64,000 bases of DNA from Ceratorhiza oryzae-sativae (Eukaryota > Basidiomycota > Agaricomycetes > Cantharellales > Ceratobasidiaceae). Positions 21,734-33,416 of the stretch are shown here, one piece after another. Position 1 is the stretch's first letter, and each line of letters starts with the position of its first letter. The notes beneath the pieces are model-generated. The model was not told where the DNA came from and made no database searches. It worked only from the letters and a program-made list of their open reading frames with translations. The DNA lies in contig JARWMV010000234.1 of NCBI GenBank assembly GCA_030998015.1, forward strand, positions 1,054,001 to 1,118,000, in the 5' to 3' direction. A program made the translations under genes and the position numbers.

Positions 21734-24452
21734 TTACCCCTTGCTCGCCTCCTCTGACTCGATTTGATCTCTTGTCGCATCTGCGTCACGCTCGGCTTTG
21801 CCGGGCCCAGCCTTATCGATTGCAGCCTCGGCCAGTGACACGCGTTTGTGAGGCTCGAGATGGGCGGTGCGTTTGACAGGGCGCTTGAGCCTGCGGCGTG
21901 CAACCATGACTGGAACGGATGATTTCTGAAACGCAGCGGTCAGTAAACATGAGATGTGGTTGTGATTAAGTTGGATGAGGAACAAGGTGGCAAAGCTTAA
22001 TTCGCGACGCGGGTCCTGGACAAATTGTTAAAGGGGTGTGAAGATGAACACCTACTTGGATAAGGTAGTGCGATGTGGATCCAAGGAGGATGCTACAGAG
22101 GTACACATTAGTTCGCGCAGCTCCAACCATGGCTTCATACTAACCCTTTAAGTGCATTCAAACCCCGCGACCCAACAATCACCATCGTAGGCTCCGTGTA
22201 GTCGATCAGATCTGCAGCAAAACGCAAGAAATTCACAGAACATTAGGCTCAGCTCAGGTCCGTCAGACCCGTTCCACGCACCTAACAGCATACGCCGGCT
22301 ATTTTTCGAATGTATGGCCATGCAATATACCCGAACATTGAGACGCGTGCGTTGGAGGAGCCCGGTTACTTGGCGACAGAGTAGATATGTGAGAGTTTGA
22401 CGCTAAGATAGGAAGTGTCAGTGATCATCCCGGCGTTTACAAGTGGCGCAGAGAATACGTACCTCTTGTTGGTTCTTGATTTTTTGAGTTCGATCACCCG
22501 AAGTGGCGTCCGTAGGGTCAACTAGACAACGCATGGACATTTACACAAGACAGACAACAATATGCAAAACTTACGTTTTGTCTCGGTCTCCTGTACGTTA
22601 ACCACAATCATCTCGTCACCATCCCTCAAGACAGTCCCAATGCCCCACTCTACTGCGTATCGGCTCTCTTCGCTCAGGTCGGACGCAACCACGTAACGCC
22701 TGCCTTCACGCCCAGCTGCGTCCGGATTGCCTTGGGTGAGTGACATCATGCAACGGTTGGTCGCGTAATGTGGGCGAGAGGTAACAAGTTCCAACGTCTC
22801 GTGCCGCAAGCTCTTTTTGCGTGTACGCGGCGCGACACCATCCCCATTACCCTTGGCCGAGTTGCTCGTTTCACCATAGCTACTCTTTGGGCGGGCCATG
22901 TACGTCGACTCGAATACGGGTGCCTCGGGTCGAACCACGTTGACACCTTCGCCAAGCGGATCCGAGTCAAACTCCAACGTTCGTCATGCATTCATCCTCG
23001 AGTTCAGGCACTTGATATTACCGTTCAACGCCGTGTTGAGCTGCGTCTGGTCGTCAAACTGAATGTCGCCGTCGGACCACGAATCCGACGAGTCCCAGGA
23101 ATCAGCAGAATCTCCCGAATCTGAGCCCGACTCGTCCTCGACATCTGCGGGAGCGCGGCTTGGGCTTTCGTTTATTTCGGTCGCCGGAGTGTCCGGGGAA
23201 AGAGCATCTTCAGGCTCGCCCGCAACTTTGACGCCTTCCTTGTCATCTGTAGGTTCACCAGTATCCGAGGGGCCCTCGCCGAGACCAATAGCCTTTTTGG
23301 CGCGCTTCTTACCCCTGCGGGCTTTAGTCTTGAACGCTGTGCGTCTTGGACCAATATTCGCACCGCCTTCTCCAGCATCAGATTCGACATCGCTTTGTGT
23401 GTATCGGAGAGCACCGGGACTAGGGCTCCTTCCACGTCGGCCATTCTCCTCGCTGACATTCGCCCCGAAAGAGAATCGGCGGAACGGCGAGGAGGAACGT
23501 GCACGAGCTTCTTTCTCTTTCTCCTCTCGATCTTTCCTGCCTCGTTCCTCCCCATTCTTAGACCTTTCGCGAGTCAAGCTCAGGGCTCCGAGACCCAGAT
23601 ATGCGCCGAAACTCGACTTTTTACTAAACGCAGGAGTCGATCCGCCGATCGAGGGGGTTGGCGTGAGCGGGGCACCATTTGTGGGATAGGTTGGCTGTGT
23701 TGGAGACGAGGATACGCTTGGCACAGGGGTGTCCTCAGCAGATGTGTTGCGTGCCAAGGCATTGAGAATCAGTTGTTCAGCCTGCCGAACGTAAAATCCA
23801 TGAATAAATGTTTCGAAGCTATGTCATGAGACCAGGGGTTGGGAAGATGACCCCTGGTGATTGACAGCGCAAAGAAGTGATGGGAAGAAAATATCGTACC
23901 TTTTTATCGAGTTCAGAGAGGGACAGTTGTCGGGTCAGAGGCGAAGGCGATGGGCGGATGGGGGGAGAGGTGGGGGTTAGCATTGATGTGTTAGGAACAG
24001 AAGGAAGGGAATAAGTGCGATTCATGGACAAATCTTGGCCGCCAGCAGAGGAAGGGCGCGAGCCAGATGAGGCGGACTTGGGTACGCCGTACGACAACGA
24101 GCGACCGAACAACGACAGACCGTTCCCAGGGCTGACCGGGGTGACCGGCGAGGTATCAAACGGTGATGTACGTTCGTCAGACGGGGATGACGTCGTGCTC
24201 GTGGTCGTGCTCGCGGTGGCGGATGGAGTGGGGGTCTGACGATGTCCATCCCGGGGGGGTAGCGACCTGGCCCTCGACCACACGGCTGAGCGCACTGCTG
24301 GGGCGTTGCGGGCCGTTTGATCCTCGTTTTGGCCATCCAAACCAGCTGCTGCGGCGAGCAGACTTGGGAACGGGCGCTACGACGGTACCTCCGTCTGGGT
24401 GCTCGCCCATTGGGGAGGGCTCCGGGGGGATGACGGGGGAGGTATCGGCCAT
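21734..24452 (-). CDS. Universal stress protein domain protein with long N-terminus
   Basis: The start is the ATG at 24452 (MADTSPVIPPEPSPMGEHPD). The N-terminal ~500 residues are serine/proline-rich and probably disordered (RRSSWFGWPKRGSNG; RTYSLPSVPNTSMLTPTSPP; FGAYLGLGALSLTRER) and end in an acidic DSGDSADSWDSSDSW stretch. The C-terminal USP fold begins RRYVVASDLSEESRYAVEWG, continues DEMIVVNVQETETK, and after several introns gives LTYLLCRQVTGLLQRTRLNV and the nucleotide-binding motif VGSRGLNALKGILLGSTSHY (G-x2-G-x9-G-S/T pattern). The tail is basic and ends DQIESEEASKG. USP domains bind ATP or act in stress responses; the role here is unknown. The frame steps by one base at a C7 run (24253-24259 on the + strand, seen as G7), between VATPP and HRQTPTPSATAST. 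Confidence 0.85.
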
Positions 24453-25682
24453 GAGGTGTATAAGGAAAGCGAGAGAGAGAGAGGACAAAACAACAGCGAG
24501 AAAGCGAGGGTCGAGAGCGAGAACAGAGAAGGACAGGGCGAACAAAGTCAGCGACTCACTTCGGCTTGAGCTGCTTTGCCACTCAGAGCCTATATTTTCG
24601 TCGTCGTCGTCGTCGGCCACAGACAGCGCGATTGAGACGAGTCAGGAAGAGAAGTTCAAACGGTTGTGCGGTCACGGTCACGTTTCGGTTGCGGGTCCAT
24701 CATGGGGTAAGGGCCAAAAAGGGAGATATTAGTCTACAGCAGCGCCCGAGGAAAGAAATGCGAACTGACAAAATCGGCAGCGGCAGCTACGTCGTAGTTC
24801 TTTTCCTGTCAAGTCACACGACGATCATCAGCGTGTCAGCCCACCAAATGAGAGACTACCAACCTGCAGCGCAAATATCGCAGTCTTTCGGGGTACCCCC
24901 AGCGCAACGAGCTGGCCAACCTTCTCATCGCTCGACATCGCTGCTGTTCGTTTGGTGTCTGTTCAGAATAATAGATGCTTGACGTCGTTGGAGTCGTCTG
25001 GGCCAATACATCCGGCATGCATCGCGCCATCTCCGGAGCTCGGCGCTTCCGGGTGATCTCGATGAGGCAATGGGTCACAAGACACTTGTGCTATCATGCC
25101 TAGACGTGCTCGGCGTGGCGGACAACAACCTTGTCGACTGTGTGTAGATATATGCACGCTGGAGACCCGCACAACTCCCAGTGACTGCGTGTCACAAGAG
25201 CAGCGAGGCATTTCAAGCAGCTTGACCAATGCATCTAACGCAGCACGAAGCCTTCACCATTTTTTGATCACCGGCCATCGATCCTTGAGACATGTGCTTG
25301 GCAGTTGCCGAAGATAATACTTTGGCTTGCTGCTTCTTCCTGGTTTAATCGTCAAATATGTGCCAAACAATCCCCGCTAAAGCTGAGCAATCTGTCACAA
25401 GGACACCCAGATTGCATCGCTACTCGCTTGAGAAGGCTTTTTTTGTCAAGACGGTGCCTATTTTCACCCGGATTCACACACCAAATATAGCACACTTCAT
25501 CGACCAAGAAACACAAACAATGACAGAAACAGAAACGAGTAACACGCGCACACATCACAGGAACCCCATGACAAAGATTTCGAAAGGAAAGAAAATTTCA
25601 GAGTGGGAGTCAGAACGTTTGCCTCGGGGTCTAGGAGCCTTGAACTTCCGAGCTTTGCTCGCTCCCCGTCTCGGAATCACAA
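24453..25682. other. Intergenic, upstream of USP gene
   Basis: About 1.2 kb between the USP start and the 3' end of the next minus-strand gene. It has a GTCGTCGTC run near 24600 and purine-rich GAGAGA near 24470, probably 5' leader. I found no convincing gene. Confidence 0.4.
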
Positions 25683-26458
25683 CTAGAGGCCCAGGAGACC
25701 GATGCAGAGGAAAAACTTGACTTTGATGAGCAGAGCCAAGTTGATGCCGCCCAACCTTTAAAAAAAGGCGGCCAATTGGGTAATCTGGAACTAGGCGCCA
25801 GAAATCACTCACAATGCCGCGATAAGCCCGAGGATAGCACCGAGCAAACCACCACAAGCGGAGAGGAGAGCCTTGAGCGCGACATCGATGACAACGCAGA
25901 GCGCAAGGAAAGCGTCATAGCCAGCCTTGTCAGACCATTTGGCACAATGAGTAGCGACCGTCTAGAAAACGATAACATTAGCAAATTACCAAAACGACGA
26001 CGACAGAGAACTACGTACGATAACAATAGACACGCAGAGGTTGACGATGACCAGAATTTTACCATTCAAAAGACCAAGCAAGTCCGTTGGGAGCGCGAGA
26101 ATCAAAGCGACGGCAGCGTTGATAAGAGCCGCGATATCTGCAATAACGCCAGATGGGTCTGTGTCGTCGTTGTAACATCCATCTACGCCCAAGAAATCAG
26201 TGTCGTGAGTCGAGCTTACGACAGAAGGCACCTACCGAGCAAGTCGAGCTTTACGGCGAGGTCGGCCTTGAGCTTGAGCAGGATGTTGACCGCATCGGAG
26301 CCGGTATTGCAGCCAATGGTGCAGGTCCCACCACGCGCACCCAAGCTCTTAGCTGAAGCCTCGGCTACAGGAGCGGGGGCAGCACACACGAGCAGGGTAA
26401 ACGAAAGCGCGACAAGGACGAAAGCTAAGAGATGGACGACGCGGGACGGGAGTTGCAT
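25683..26458 (-). CDS. Small secreted hydrophobic protein, eight cysteines
   Basis: The ATG at 26458 opens a clear signal peptide, MQLPSRVVHLLAFVLVALSF, with cleavage likely after CA and before APAPVAEA. Four exons join with consensus sites. The mature part contains GGTCTIGCNTG, DGCYNDDTDPSGVIADIAAL, AAVALILALPTDLLGLLN, VATHCAKWSDKAGYDAFLAL and very hydrophobic helices to the end. The final exon is reached through a GTGAGT donor that overlaps an apparent TGA (25809-25811) and ends KFFLCIGLLGL with a stop at 25683. About eight cysteines remain after the signal peptide, but their spacing is not the hydrophobin CC pattern. Such small hydrophobic secreted proteins form lineage-specific families in agaricomycetes. 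Function unknown; a surface or effector-like role would be speculation. Confidence 0.72.
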
Positions 26459-27928
26459 GATGGCAAAGGCAAGTGAAGGTCGCGGAGCTGCGAAGTACTG
26501 GGAGACTTTCGACTGATCCGATGTCGGCTGGGCTCATTCCCCCTCCGTTTAAATATCTGACAAAGTACAAGTGCGCGCATACATGGAGGGTTTGCCCACC
26601 CACACATTCTCAAACACTGATTGAAGGGTGGGGCGCTTAGTTGCATGAAGTGGATGTACGCCCAATGATGTTGTAATCAGACTTGATTAGGGGGTGAGGA
26701 CACCCGTCTTGCTCGTCCAAATCAGTAGAGTAGCCGGAAGAGGTTCACCGACTCGGCACCCAAGGTGACCTCGAGATCAAGTGACCCATTGAAAACATCC
26801 GACACAACCGATCTGGTCAATCGCTGACTTGCGCACTGGATTCTTTTGGGGGAGCAGTTGAGGCTGAAAGACATATAGCTACCACAAGCGGAACACCCAC
26901 ACGCTATTGGTAACTTGTTTGCCGCTTGGACGCACTACACTCTCAGATACGAGTCTAGGTTATTTCTCAGAATGAACCGGTGTTCAAGTCATGTCGGTCT
27001 GGAGTTTTGTCTAGACCGTTCACAGGCACAACCCAGTGCGGATACAGTTAACCGAAACCGTGTGTTGGAGTAATTTTAATCAAGAGCTTTCCATTTTTTC
27101 TCGAATAAATCAAACTCCGATGTCATGTTCTGACAGCAATTTTCTCGCAGCATCACTTGCAGACACGGATCTCTCGCTACGGGCAAGCACCTACTCCATG
27201 ATCGGGCTTGGCGTGGAAACAGGGGACACCCCTCTAAAGAGCCATAAAGATGCCCTGAGAGCATGTTAATCAATATTTCCAGGCAGATTCGGAGGTACAA
27301 GGAGATAGGCTGCCTGCGCGTTGAGCGTTAATTCTTCAACGTGTCGATGTAAAAGGGAAAAACGGTGCTACTAGCATCCTATTTTCAATTAACAATCCCA
27401 AAAAGATCAATAGCTCCAGCATACATTAGATTATTTATCCGTGGCAAGCTTGCTAGAAACGAACGTCGCCCCTTGCCTTATGGGATAAATAAAGATGGAT
27501 CATCACGTAAACGATCGAGACTCATAATCCCGTGACACAAGGAGTTCTTACAGAGTCATCTATACCCTTCTCCAGAGAACTTATGCCAAATGTCTAGGCT
27601 AGAGGAGCCTCCTAGGGAAGAAATACATAGTGAGGGGTGCTCGGTCAATAGACTCCCCCCCCCCCCGAGGTTTTGTCTCGCGTGTTCGTCCTGGGAAACG
27701 CATTGTGGGGTGACCATTCTGATTTAGAAGGAGGGCTTTCATTCAAGCATCAATTATTGGTGAGCCATCCATAACAATTTACTTTAATTAAACAAACATA
27801 TCCTTTCGAAGGGTGTATGTCGCTACTGGCGGAAGGTTGCACTGAGTACGACTCAGGTTTGTAGTTCGCACTTCATCACGGCCATCTTTCACGATATTGT
27901 ATGACTGTGGATCTGACAGAGCTTGTAG
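26459..27928. other. Intergenic, gene-poor
   Basis: About 1.5 kb with only short frames. It has a C12 run near 27655-27667 and AT-rich blocks near 27400. No gene, RNA or recognisable repeat family seen. Confidence 0.4.
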
Positions 27929-27973
27929 CTTTGGTCCCATATTCTATTCTTGGGACTATCCTCCTGGGGAATC

Positions 27974-29194
27974 ATGCAGGATATTGACCGAGCGGCACAT
28001 GCCTCTGGATTACACATGGAGTTTGATCTCTTTAGTTTGCCCGGCAGTTACCCTCTCCAGCGAGCACGGCATTTGCGCAAGATCTTGGCTAACATCATAA
28101 AACGTGGTGCTACTCTCGATCGCTGGAAGACTCTTCGTATTGCATCGAAAAGTCACTACGAAGCGCGCATGATCTTAGATCTTTTTAAGCAAGGCGCAGT
28201 CCCACTCGAGACATTGCGAGTCCGTGTAGCAGAGTCGTATTCCGATCCTTCAATTACTGAAAAAAGCAGAAAGAATTTTGCAGAAAGCCTAGTAGCCCTT
28301 TTTAACAAGTCATCTCGGCTACGCGACTTTGGAATGGCGAGGTTCAGATCCACATCTGAGACGGTTACAGGCATATACTTATCTATGAAAAACTTGACTC
28401 GCCTAGGTCTCGTTCTTTGCAGCATCCGAAAAGTGGATGATATTCACTTGATTCTCTCCAATAACCTTCAGCTTGAGAAGATAGTATTCAAAGAAATACG
28501 AATCGAAGGCGGACCTGGTGCGAAGATTCTAACCTCCAGCTTACCATCCATTTCCCTACCTCACCTTCGAGTATTGCACCTGACCGACACCAGGTCGGAG
28601 TGGTTACTTCCAGACTTACCTCGCATTATCCATGCACCCAACCTGGTGACGCTCGACTTGAACCTTGGCAATTGGCCTAGCGAAACGGAAAGCACCGCTC
28701 TTATGGGGTTTCTATGTAACAGGGAGCACACATTGATAGCTCCAACGCTACGTCGACTTTCGATCGGGCTATTTCGCTGCGACTCAGAATATTTTTCCAG
28801 ACTCTTCACCATGTGTCCTGATCTCACTCATCTCGAATGGACTGTTGAGCAAAATAAGACGCAAAGTTTGATCCTATCTCATTCACCCTGGCTCCTTCCC
28901 CGGCTATCGTACATGCGGGTCGCAGGCGCTACCAATGTCATGCCTCTCGGCTTTATACTCGAGTGCACCATTCTCGAAAGGATTTCTGCCGGACTGCCGC
29001 TCCGAGTAGTGGAGGTAGAGGAATTGGCGTGGTACAAAATGGACGAGAAAGTTCGGACTTTACTTAAAACTGCGCTGGTAGAAGTCGGTCCGTCTGAAGT
29101 CGGTCTGATGGAAGACGAAGAGGATACGGAGTGTAGTAGCGAGGATGAGCCCGAGGGTATCATTACATCGGACTGGAGTTTTGATGGGGTTTGA
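27974..29194 (+). CDS. Leucine-rich-repeat protein of the F-box type, F-box not seen
   Basis: One long exon. The first in-frame ATG is at 27974; the frame is open from 27929, so a short upstream exon ending at the CAG near 27979 is possible. The protein has irregular leucine-rich units: LETLRVRVAES, SRLRDFGMARF, MKNLTRLGLVLCSIRKVDD, LPHLRVLHLTDTRSEWLLPD, PNLVTLDLNLGNW, PTLRRLSIGLFRCDSEYF and CPDLTHLEWTVEQ. The tail is acidic (EDEEDTECSSEDEPEG). This is the usual layout of basidiomycete F-box proteins, substrate receptors of SCF ubiquitin ligases, but the N-terminal F-box helix (LPxE pattern) is absent from the visible sequence. It is therefore either 5'-truncated or has its F-box on an unrecognised exon. 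About 406 residues from the ATG. Confidence 0.65.
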   Translation: MQDIDRAAHASGLHMEFDLFSLPGSYPLQRARHLRKILANIIKRGATLDRWKTLRIASKSHYEARMILDLFKQGAVPLETLRVRVAESYSDPSITEKSRKNFAESLVALFNKSSRLRDFGMARFRSTSETVTGIYLSMKNLTRLGLVLCSIRKVDDIHLILSNNLQLEKIVFKEIRIEGGPGAKILTSSLPSISLPHLRVLHLTDTRSEWLLPDLPRIIHAPNLVTLDLNLGNWPSETESTALMGFLCNREHTLIAPTLRRLSIGLFRCDSEYFSRLFTMCPDLTHLEWTVEQNKTQSLILSHSPWLLPRLSYMRVAGATNVMPLGFILECTILERISAGLPLRVVEVEELAWYKMDEKVRTLLKTALVEVGPSEVGLMEDEEDTECSSEDEPEGIITSDWSFDGV

Positions 29195-29625
29195 ACTAGA
29201 CTAGGTGGAGAGCAACAACGAATGGGAAACAAAATACATGTATTGGCTCCTGAATTAGTCCACCTTTTTTGTAACTACCCATCAAATCGGATCAATGCCA
29301 AAGTGAATCGCAGCTCATAGTACATAGCATTATTTTGTCTTCATAGGTCTAGTCGTTCGCACAAAGCACCTAAGATCCACACGATCATTCTGGCCTGGAT
29401 TTGAGGACAGCTCATGCACAAGCAAAAAAAAAAAATCATGGCACGAAAACTGTCTGAGAAAGCGAAACGGTATAATTCATCGAACTTTGGGTATAAAGGC
29501 GTAGTTTCATTGGCCAAGAACTTGAGAAGCCGGGCCAGACAGAGACCTCGTCATTGTAGGTGCGGGGTGGCGCCTTTGGTTGGTCAGCACCAATGAACAA
29601 ATGGTTCAAAAAAATCCACAAAAAT
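29195..29625. other. Intergenic between LRR gene and U6
   Basis: No supported gene; holds the LRR gene 3' UTR and an A10 tract near 29427. Confidence 0.4.
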
Positions 29626-29690
29626 AAAATAAATATTGCGGTCCGTAGACCGTCCACTCTGAACTAGCGTGTCATCCTTGTGCAGGGGCC

Positions 29691-29721
<31 letters not shown>

Positions 29722-29745
29722 TGTATATGTCACTCCGAAGAGGAC
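29626..29745 (-). ncRNA. U6 spliceosomal snRNA
   Basis: The minus strand carries the invariant U6 core: the 5' hairpin CCTCTTCGG, ACATATACAAAAATTGGAAC, the ACAGAGA box at 29701-29707 that pairs with the 5' splice site, GATTAGCATGGCCCCTGC for U4/U6 pairing and AAGGATGACACGC for the internal stem-loop. The loop reads GCACA where most species have GCGCA. After GACACGC the sequence departs from the usual tail and forms a perfect hairpin, CGGTC-TACG-GACCG, before T4 and T5 runs (about 29620-29630) typical of RNA polymerase III terminators. An AT-rich AAATATTTT about 40 bp upstream could be the TATA element. Ends are estimated. Confidence 0.95.
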
Positions 29746-29925
29746 ACTTGGGTCAACATAGCTGGGAAGTCTTGCAATGGCCAAAATATTTGATTCCGGG
29801 TTTGTGGTTCGGATCGAAAGCCAGTGGCTGTGCCAGGTCAGTATACCCACTCGAGAGATCCAACACCATGCATTTTCTATAGTTCAGACAATATAAATTC
29901 ATCCACAATGCGAATAAAAGTCAAA

Positions 29926-31608
29926 TCAAGCGGCCTCGGCCTTCTCTTCTCTTTCCCTCCTTGCGCCTCCTACACGTCGCTTGTCTCCACCACGCTTCCC
30001 AGCGTTGGTCTCGACCTCTTCACCAGCAGCACGCTTGTTCATCGCAACTCCGAGCACTTGGGTGCGGAATGACAGACCACGAGTCTTTTCGATGATAGTT
30101 TGGTAGACGGGAGGGTGTGCACGGGCAATATGGATTTCATTCTTTGGTCGAGGGATATGTTTAAAACTCGGCACACAATCGATCTATGAATCAGACACAC
30201 CTTCTTGAGATCGATTTTGGCGTCAGTCCCCATCTTGGTATCCCTGATGAGATTGACGATCCACTTTTCACCTTCGTCTCGCGTCATGTTCAATCGGTCG
30301 GAGAGCTCCCTATATGCTAGGTTAGTACAAACGATCAAGTCGAAAGCCACGACCCACGCACGTAATATTGATAGTCTGGTGCACACGACAGTACGCCTCA
30401 CTAATCAGACACCTCGCAGCATCCACAAACTCGCTCGCAAAGGTTCCCAAGAAAAAGTCGGCTTCTAATACCCCCTCGGCAGCACCGAGCGCCTCCCTCG
30501 CGCCCTCGAAATCAAAGTCGACATAAAGCGCAGTCAAGAAGCGGGTGATCGGGTCCGAGTATTGGTACGCTTCCATCTGGACGACGCGCACGACCTCGTC
30601 GCGGTGTCGGCTGATGAGGACGGCTGCGGCCGCAACGTAGCGGAGCAACCAGGGGGAGGCGACTTGGATGGTATTAAGATAAGCGGGGGCGAGGGCCATG
30701 TCGAGGAAAGTTTGCGGGCCGTTGGGTACGTTTTTAGTGATGCAAATGAAAAGAGACCAATGAAGGAGCCATGCTCGGGCGGTGAGAGGGGCGGAGCTGC
30801 TGGTAAGAGCAGGTGTAGGGCCTGAGCGCGAGTCCAATGTCTCCCTGAGAGAAGACAGCTCCTCGAGGGCGCGATCCCAAGCACCGGTAAGGATGTCGCT
30901 TGCGAGCTTTCCCCAGTGAGCGGAGAGTAGGAGATCGGGATTGGTGGAGAGAATGCGGAAGTGGTAAAGATAGTCGGAGGCGCCAGAGTAATTTCCGGTA
31001 GTATATTGGAACTGACCAAAGTTGTAGAGAGCAGTAATTTGTTCTAGGGTGACCTGCGGACACGTTAAAATCCACGAATATCGTTGGATATAGCACAGCG
31101 ACAAACATTGTAATTCTCCTTCAAATACTGCAGGTTTTGCATTTTGTCCTGCCGCAGCGCCTGAGCAACCTCGGGCTTTTCGATAACATCGAGTACAAAT
31201 TGTGCTTCTTGTTGTAAGCGCTCGCCCTCGGAGACAGCCTTTTCACGTTTTGCCGCGAACACTGTAGAACACATGTTTCAGTTTCAGAAATAGAAGGCCA
31301 CACCAGCCAAGCCCCCGCTCATCATCGTCTACAATCCAGCAGGCATCCAGGCTGGGCCAACATGGGGCAACGGAATATGATTGCAGATCCTCACTTTCTG
31401 GGACCGGCTCATCAGGATAGGCCTCCTCGAAGAGCTGGGCAGCATAGTCCAGCATGTTTGTTTCTTTTACGAGCTCATATTGGGCACGGGCGATCTGTTC
31501 TGCCGGAAACAGCTCCGCCTCGGACAAGTGAGCCAGAAGAGGAAGAACAAGATGGCGATCGAGGAACGGGATGAGCTTCTGGGTGAGGTCGAAGGATGCG
31601 GCCGACAT
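29926..31608 (-). CDS. eIF3e: Translation initiation factor eIF3 subunit e (INT6)
   Basis: The start ATG at 31608 gives [20 protein letters not shown], followed by [20 protein letters not shown] and [19 protein letters not shown], as in eIF3e. Next come [78 protein letters not shown] and [20 protein letters not shown]. The PCI domain follows ([40 protein letters not shown]) and a C-terminal block with [20 protein letters not shown], ending in a lysine/arginine/alanine-rich tail. It belongs to the eIF3 scaffold that recruits the 40S ribosome, and shares the PCI fold with proteasome-lid and signalosome subunits. Introns are short and consensus. Length fits the family. Confidence 0.92.
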
Positions 31609-31919
31609 GGTTGGTGTAGGTAGGTGGACAAGGGGTTGCAGGCAGGCCACGAATCGGTTTCAGGCAACAGCTAGAATGGCTAATGGTATTATGTGCGTGT
31701 TATATAAATGATTAGAGTTATCGACTGTTCCTCACTCACTGCTATTGGTGCCTGTCCAAATTTTAGATGATCGGGGCAAGACAAGAGTCGGGTCGCTGAG
31801 TCAGCATGGTGGATCTGCGATTTGAAATAACGGGGCACCTTCGTAGACGTGTTTCGGCGCTTCACCACCACCGACTCTTCCTCATTCCGCCTCTACTCGA
31901 CCCATCCTCGGCTCGCGGT

Positions 31920-32929
31920 ATGACGAGCATCACGAAGAATCTCCCCTTCTTCATCCGCGACCCAGCATTGGCATCATCGGGCAGGCAAGCTGCGAGCATA
32001 TATACTTCGACTGTGTCGCTAACGTCACTCGTAGAAATGCTATACCTCGCTGATCGAAAACCTTGACGTCGGCGACGTCAACTGCATCAAGTATGCGATC
32101 TCCAAAGGCCTTGGCATCGGGATCGTTCTCGGGGGTTCTGTCATGAAGGTCCCACAGCTACTGCTGAGTGCGTCACCAATTATGGCAACATGTGAGCCGC
32201 AACTGACGGCGCCCTGACAGTCACCCGCTCTCGTTCGGCACGAGGACTCAGCTTGACAGCGTACATCCTCGAGACACTCGGCTATGCGATCAACCTCGCG
32301 TATAGCGCTCGCAATGGCTTCCCTTTCAGCACCTATGGCGAAAACCTCTTCCTCACCCTCCAAAACGTGGCGATCACCTACTTCATCATCCAATACCCCA
32401 CACCCTCTCTCACTTCAACTGCATCCTTGCGCAAGCCTCATGCGCACCTACCCGCCTTCTCCATCACTACCCTCTTGGTCGGATTGAGCTTGCTCTTTTC
32501 GCCAGCTCGAATCTTGGCCTTGCTCCAATTGGCTACTCTGCCCATCGCGCTGTTTTCCAAGCTCCCGCAGATCGCACAGAACCAGCGAGCCCGCAGCACA
32601 GGCCAACTCTCCACTATTGCCGTTGGTGCACAAACTCTGGGTTGTTTGGCACGTCTGTTTACCACCGCGACCGAAGTTGATGACCCACTCGTGGCTGGTG
32701 GATTTTTATTGGCGCTGGTCCTGAACCTTGTTGTCGCGATACAGATGTGGTCTTCTGGGGTCAAGGGCAGGCCTCTAATGAACGGGCAGAAAAGGAGAAG
32801 GTGGCGGAGAAGCCCGTTCTGGCTGCGCCGGTGGCAACCAGGGAGAGGATGGACATCCAGGTTCCGCAAGCTCTCTCACCGCGTACATCCAGTCCCACAC
32901 CGCGTCGTTGGGCCCGAAAAGTTGATTAG
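31920..32929 (+). CDS. MPDU1: MPDU1-like PQ-loop membrane protein, frame step near the C-terminus
   Basis: The ATG at 31920 opens MTSITKNLPFFIRDPALASS. The next exon reads CYTSLIENLDVGDVNCIKYA then ISKGLGIGIVLGGSVMKVPQ, the first PQ-loop motif. LSLTAYILETLGYAINLAYS, YGENLFLTLQNVAITYFIIQ, ALFSKLPQIAQNQRARSTGQ (second PQ loop) and LLALVLNLVVAIQM follow, giving about seven hydrophobic segments. MPDU1 is an ER membrane protein needed for use of mannose- and glucose-phosphate dolichol in N-glycosylation and GPI synthesis. At about 32745 the sense moves one base to VFWGQGQASNERAEKEK, ending WARKVD at 32929; without the step the protein ends in a long arginine-rich tail. The join between exon 1 and exon 2 is uncertain (a GC-AG intron is possible). 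Confidence 0.83.
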
Positions 32930-33416
32930 ATCGCAGGGAGTCGTTTTTTTTTTCTTTGGTCAGTGCCTCACAAACACCCCAGTTCAACCCGAAACTCACA
33001 CCCTCGTCCAAACAGTTCGTATCACAAAATCATTTTGTACGGATGTAGCCAACATATGCAAATCCACTATCTCGTATTTTATTTTGCGAAAAACTGTTTG
33101 CCCGTTATACTACTGTACTAGCGCACGACCCTCGCTGCCAGCAAGTCCTTAAGCAGGCCCAACCAACACCAACCTTCTCTTTACGCTCTATATAGGCGAA
33201 TTAGCCTGATTGTTTCCCATTTTCCTCAAAGAGTTAAGACATGCACCATGAGGAATAGTTAGGGTGAGCGATGGTTGAGACACGGTTACGATCGCGTGAT
33301 CGAGTCTTTCACACGTAAGCGCCGGCCCGAAACAACCCTACTCAAATTATCCCCCAGCATATACATACTCTCGCGCAAAAAATCTACATCTCCGTAACTT
33401 TCGTTACCAACTTGCC

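Noticed and set aside
23063..23689. 208-residue plus-strand open frame
   Set aside because: It is the antisense shadow of the serine-rich part of the USP gene, whose codons produce a spurious open frame.
25809..25811. TGA as the end of the small secreted protein
   Set aside because: It overlaps a consensus GTGAGT donor, and an in-frame hydrophobic exon with an AAG acceptor follows, extending the protein to 25683.
27654..27667. C12 run and the similar C13 run at 40619 as regulatory elements
   Set aside because: They are simple homopolymers with no flanking motif or fixed distance to genes.
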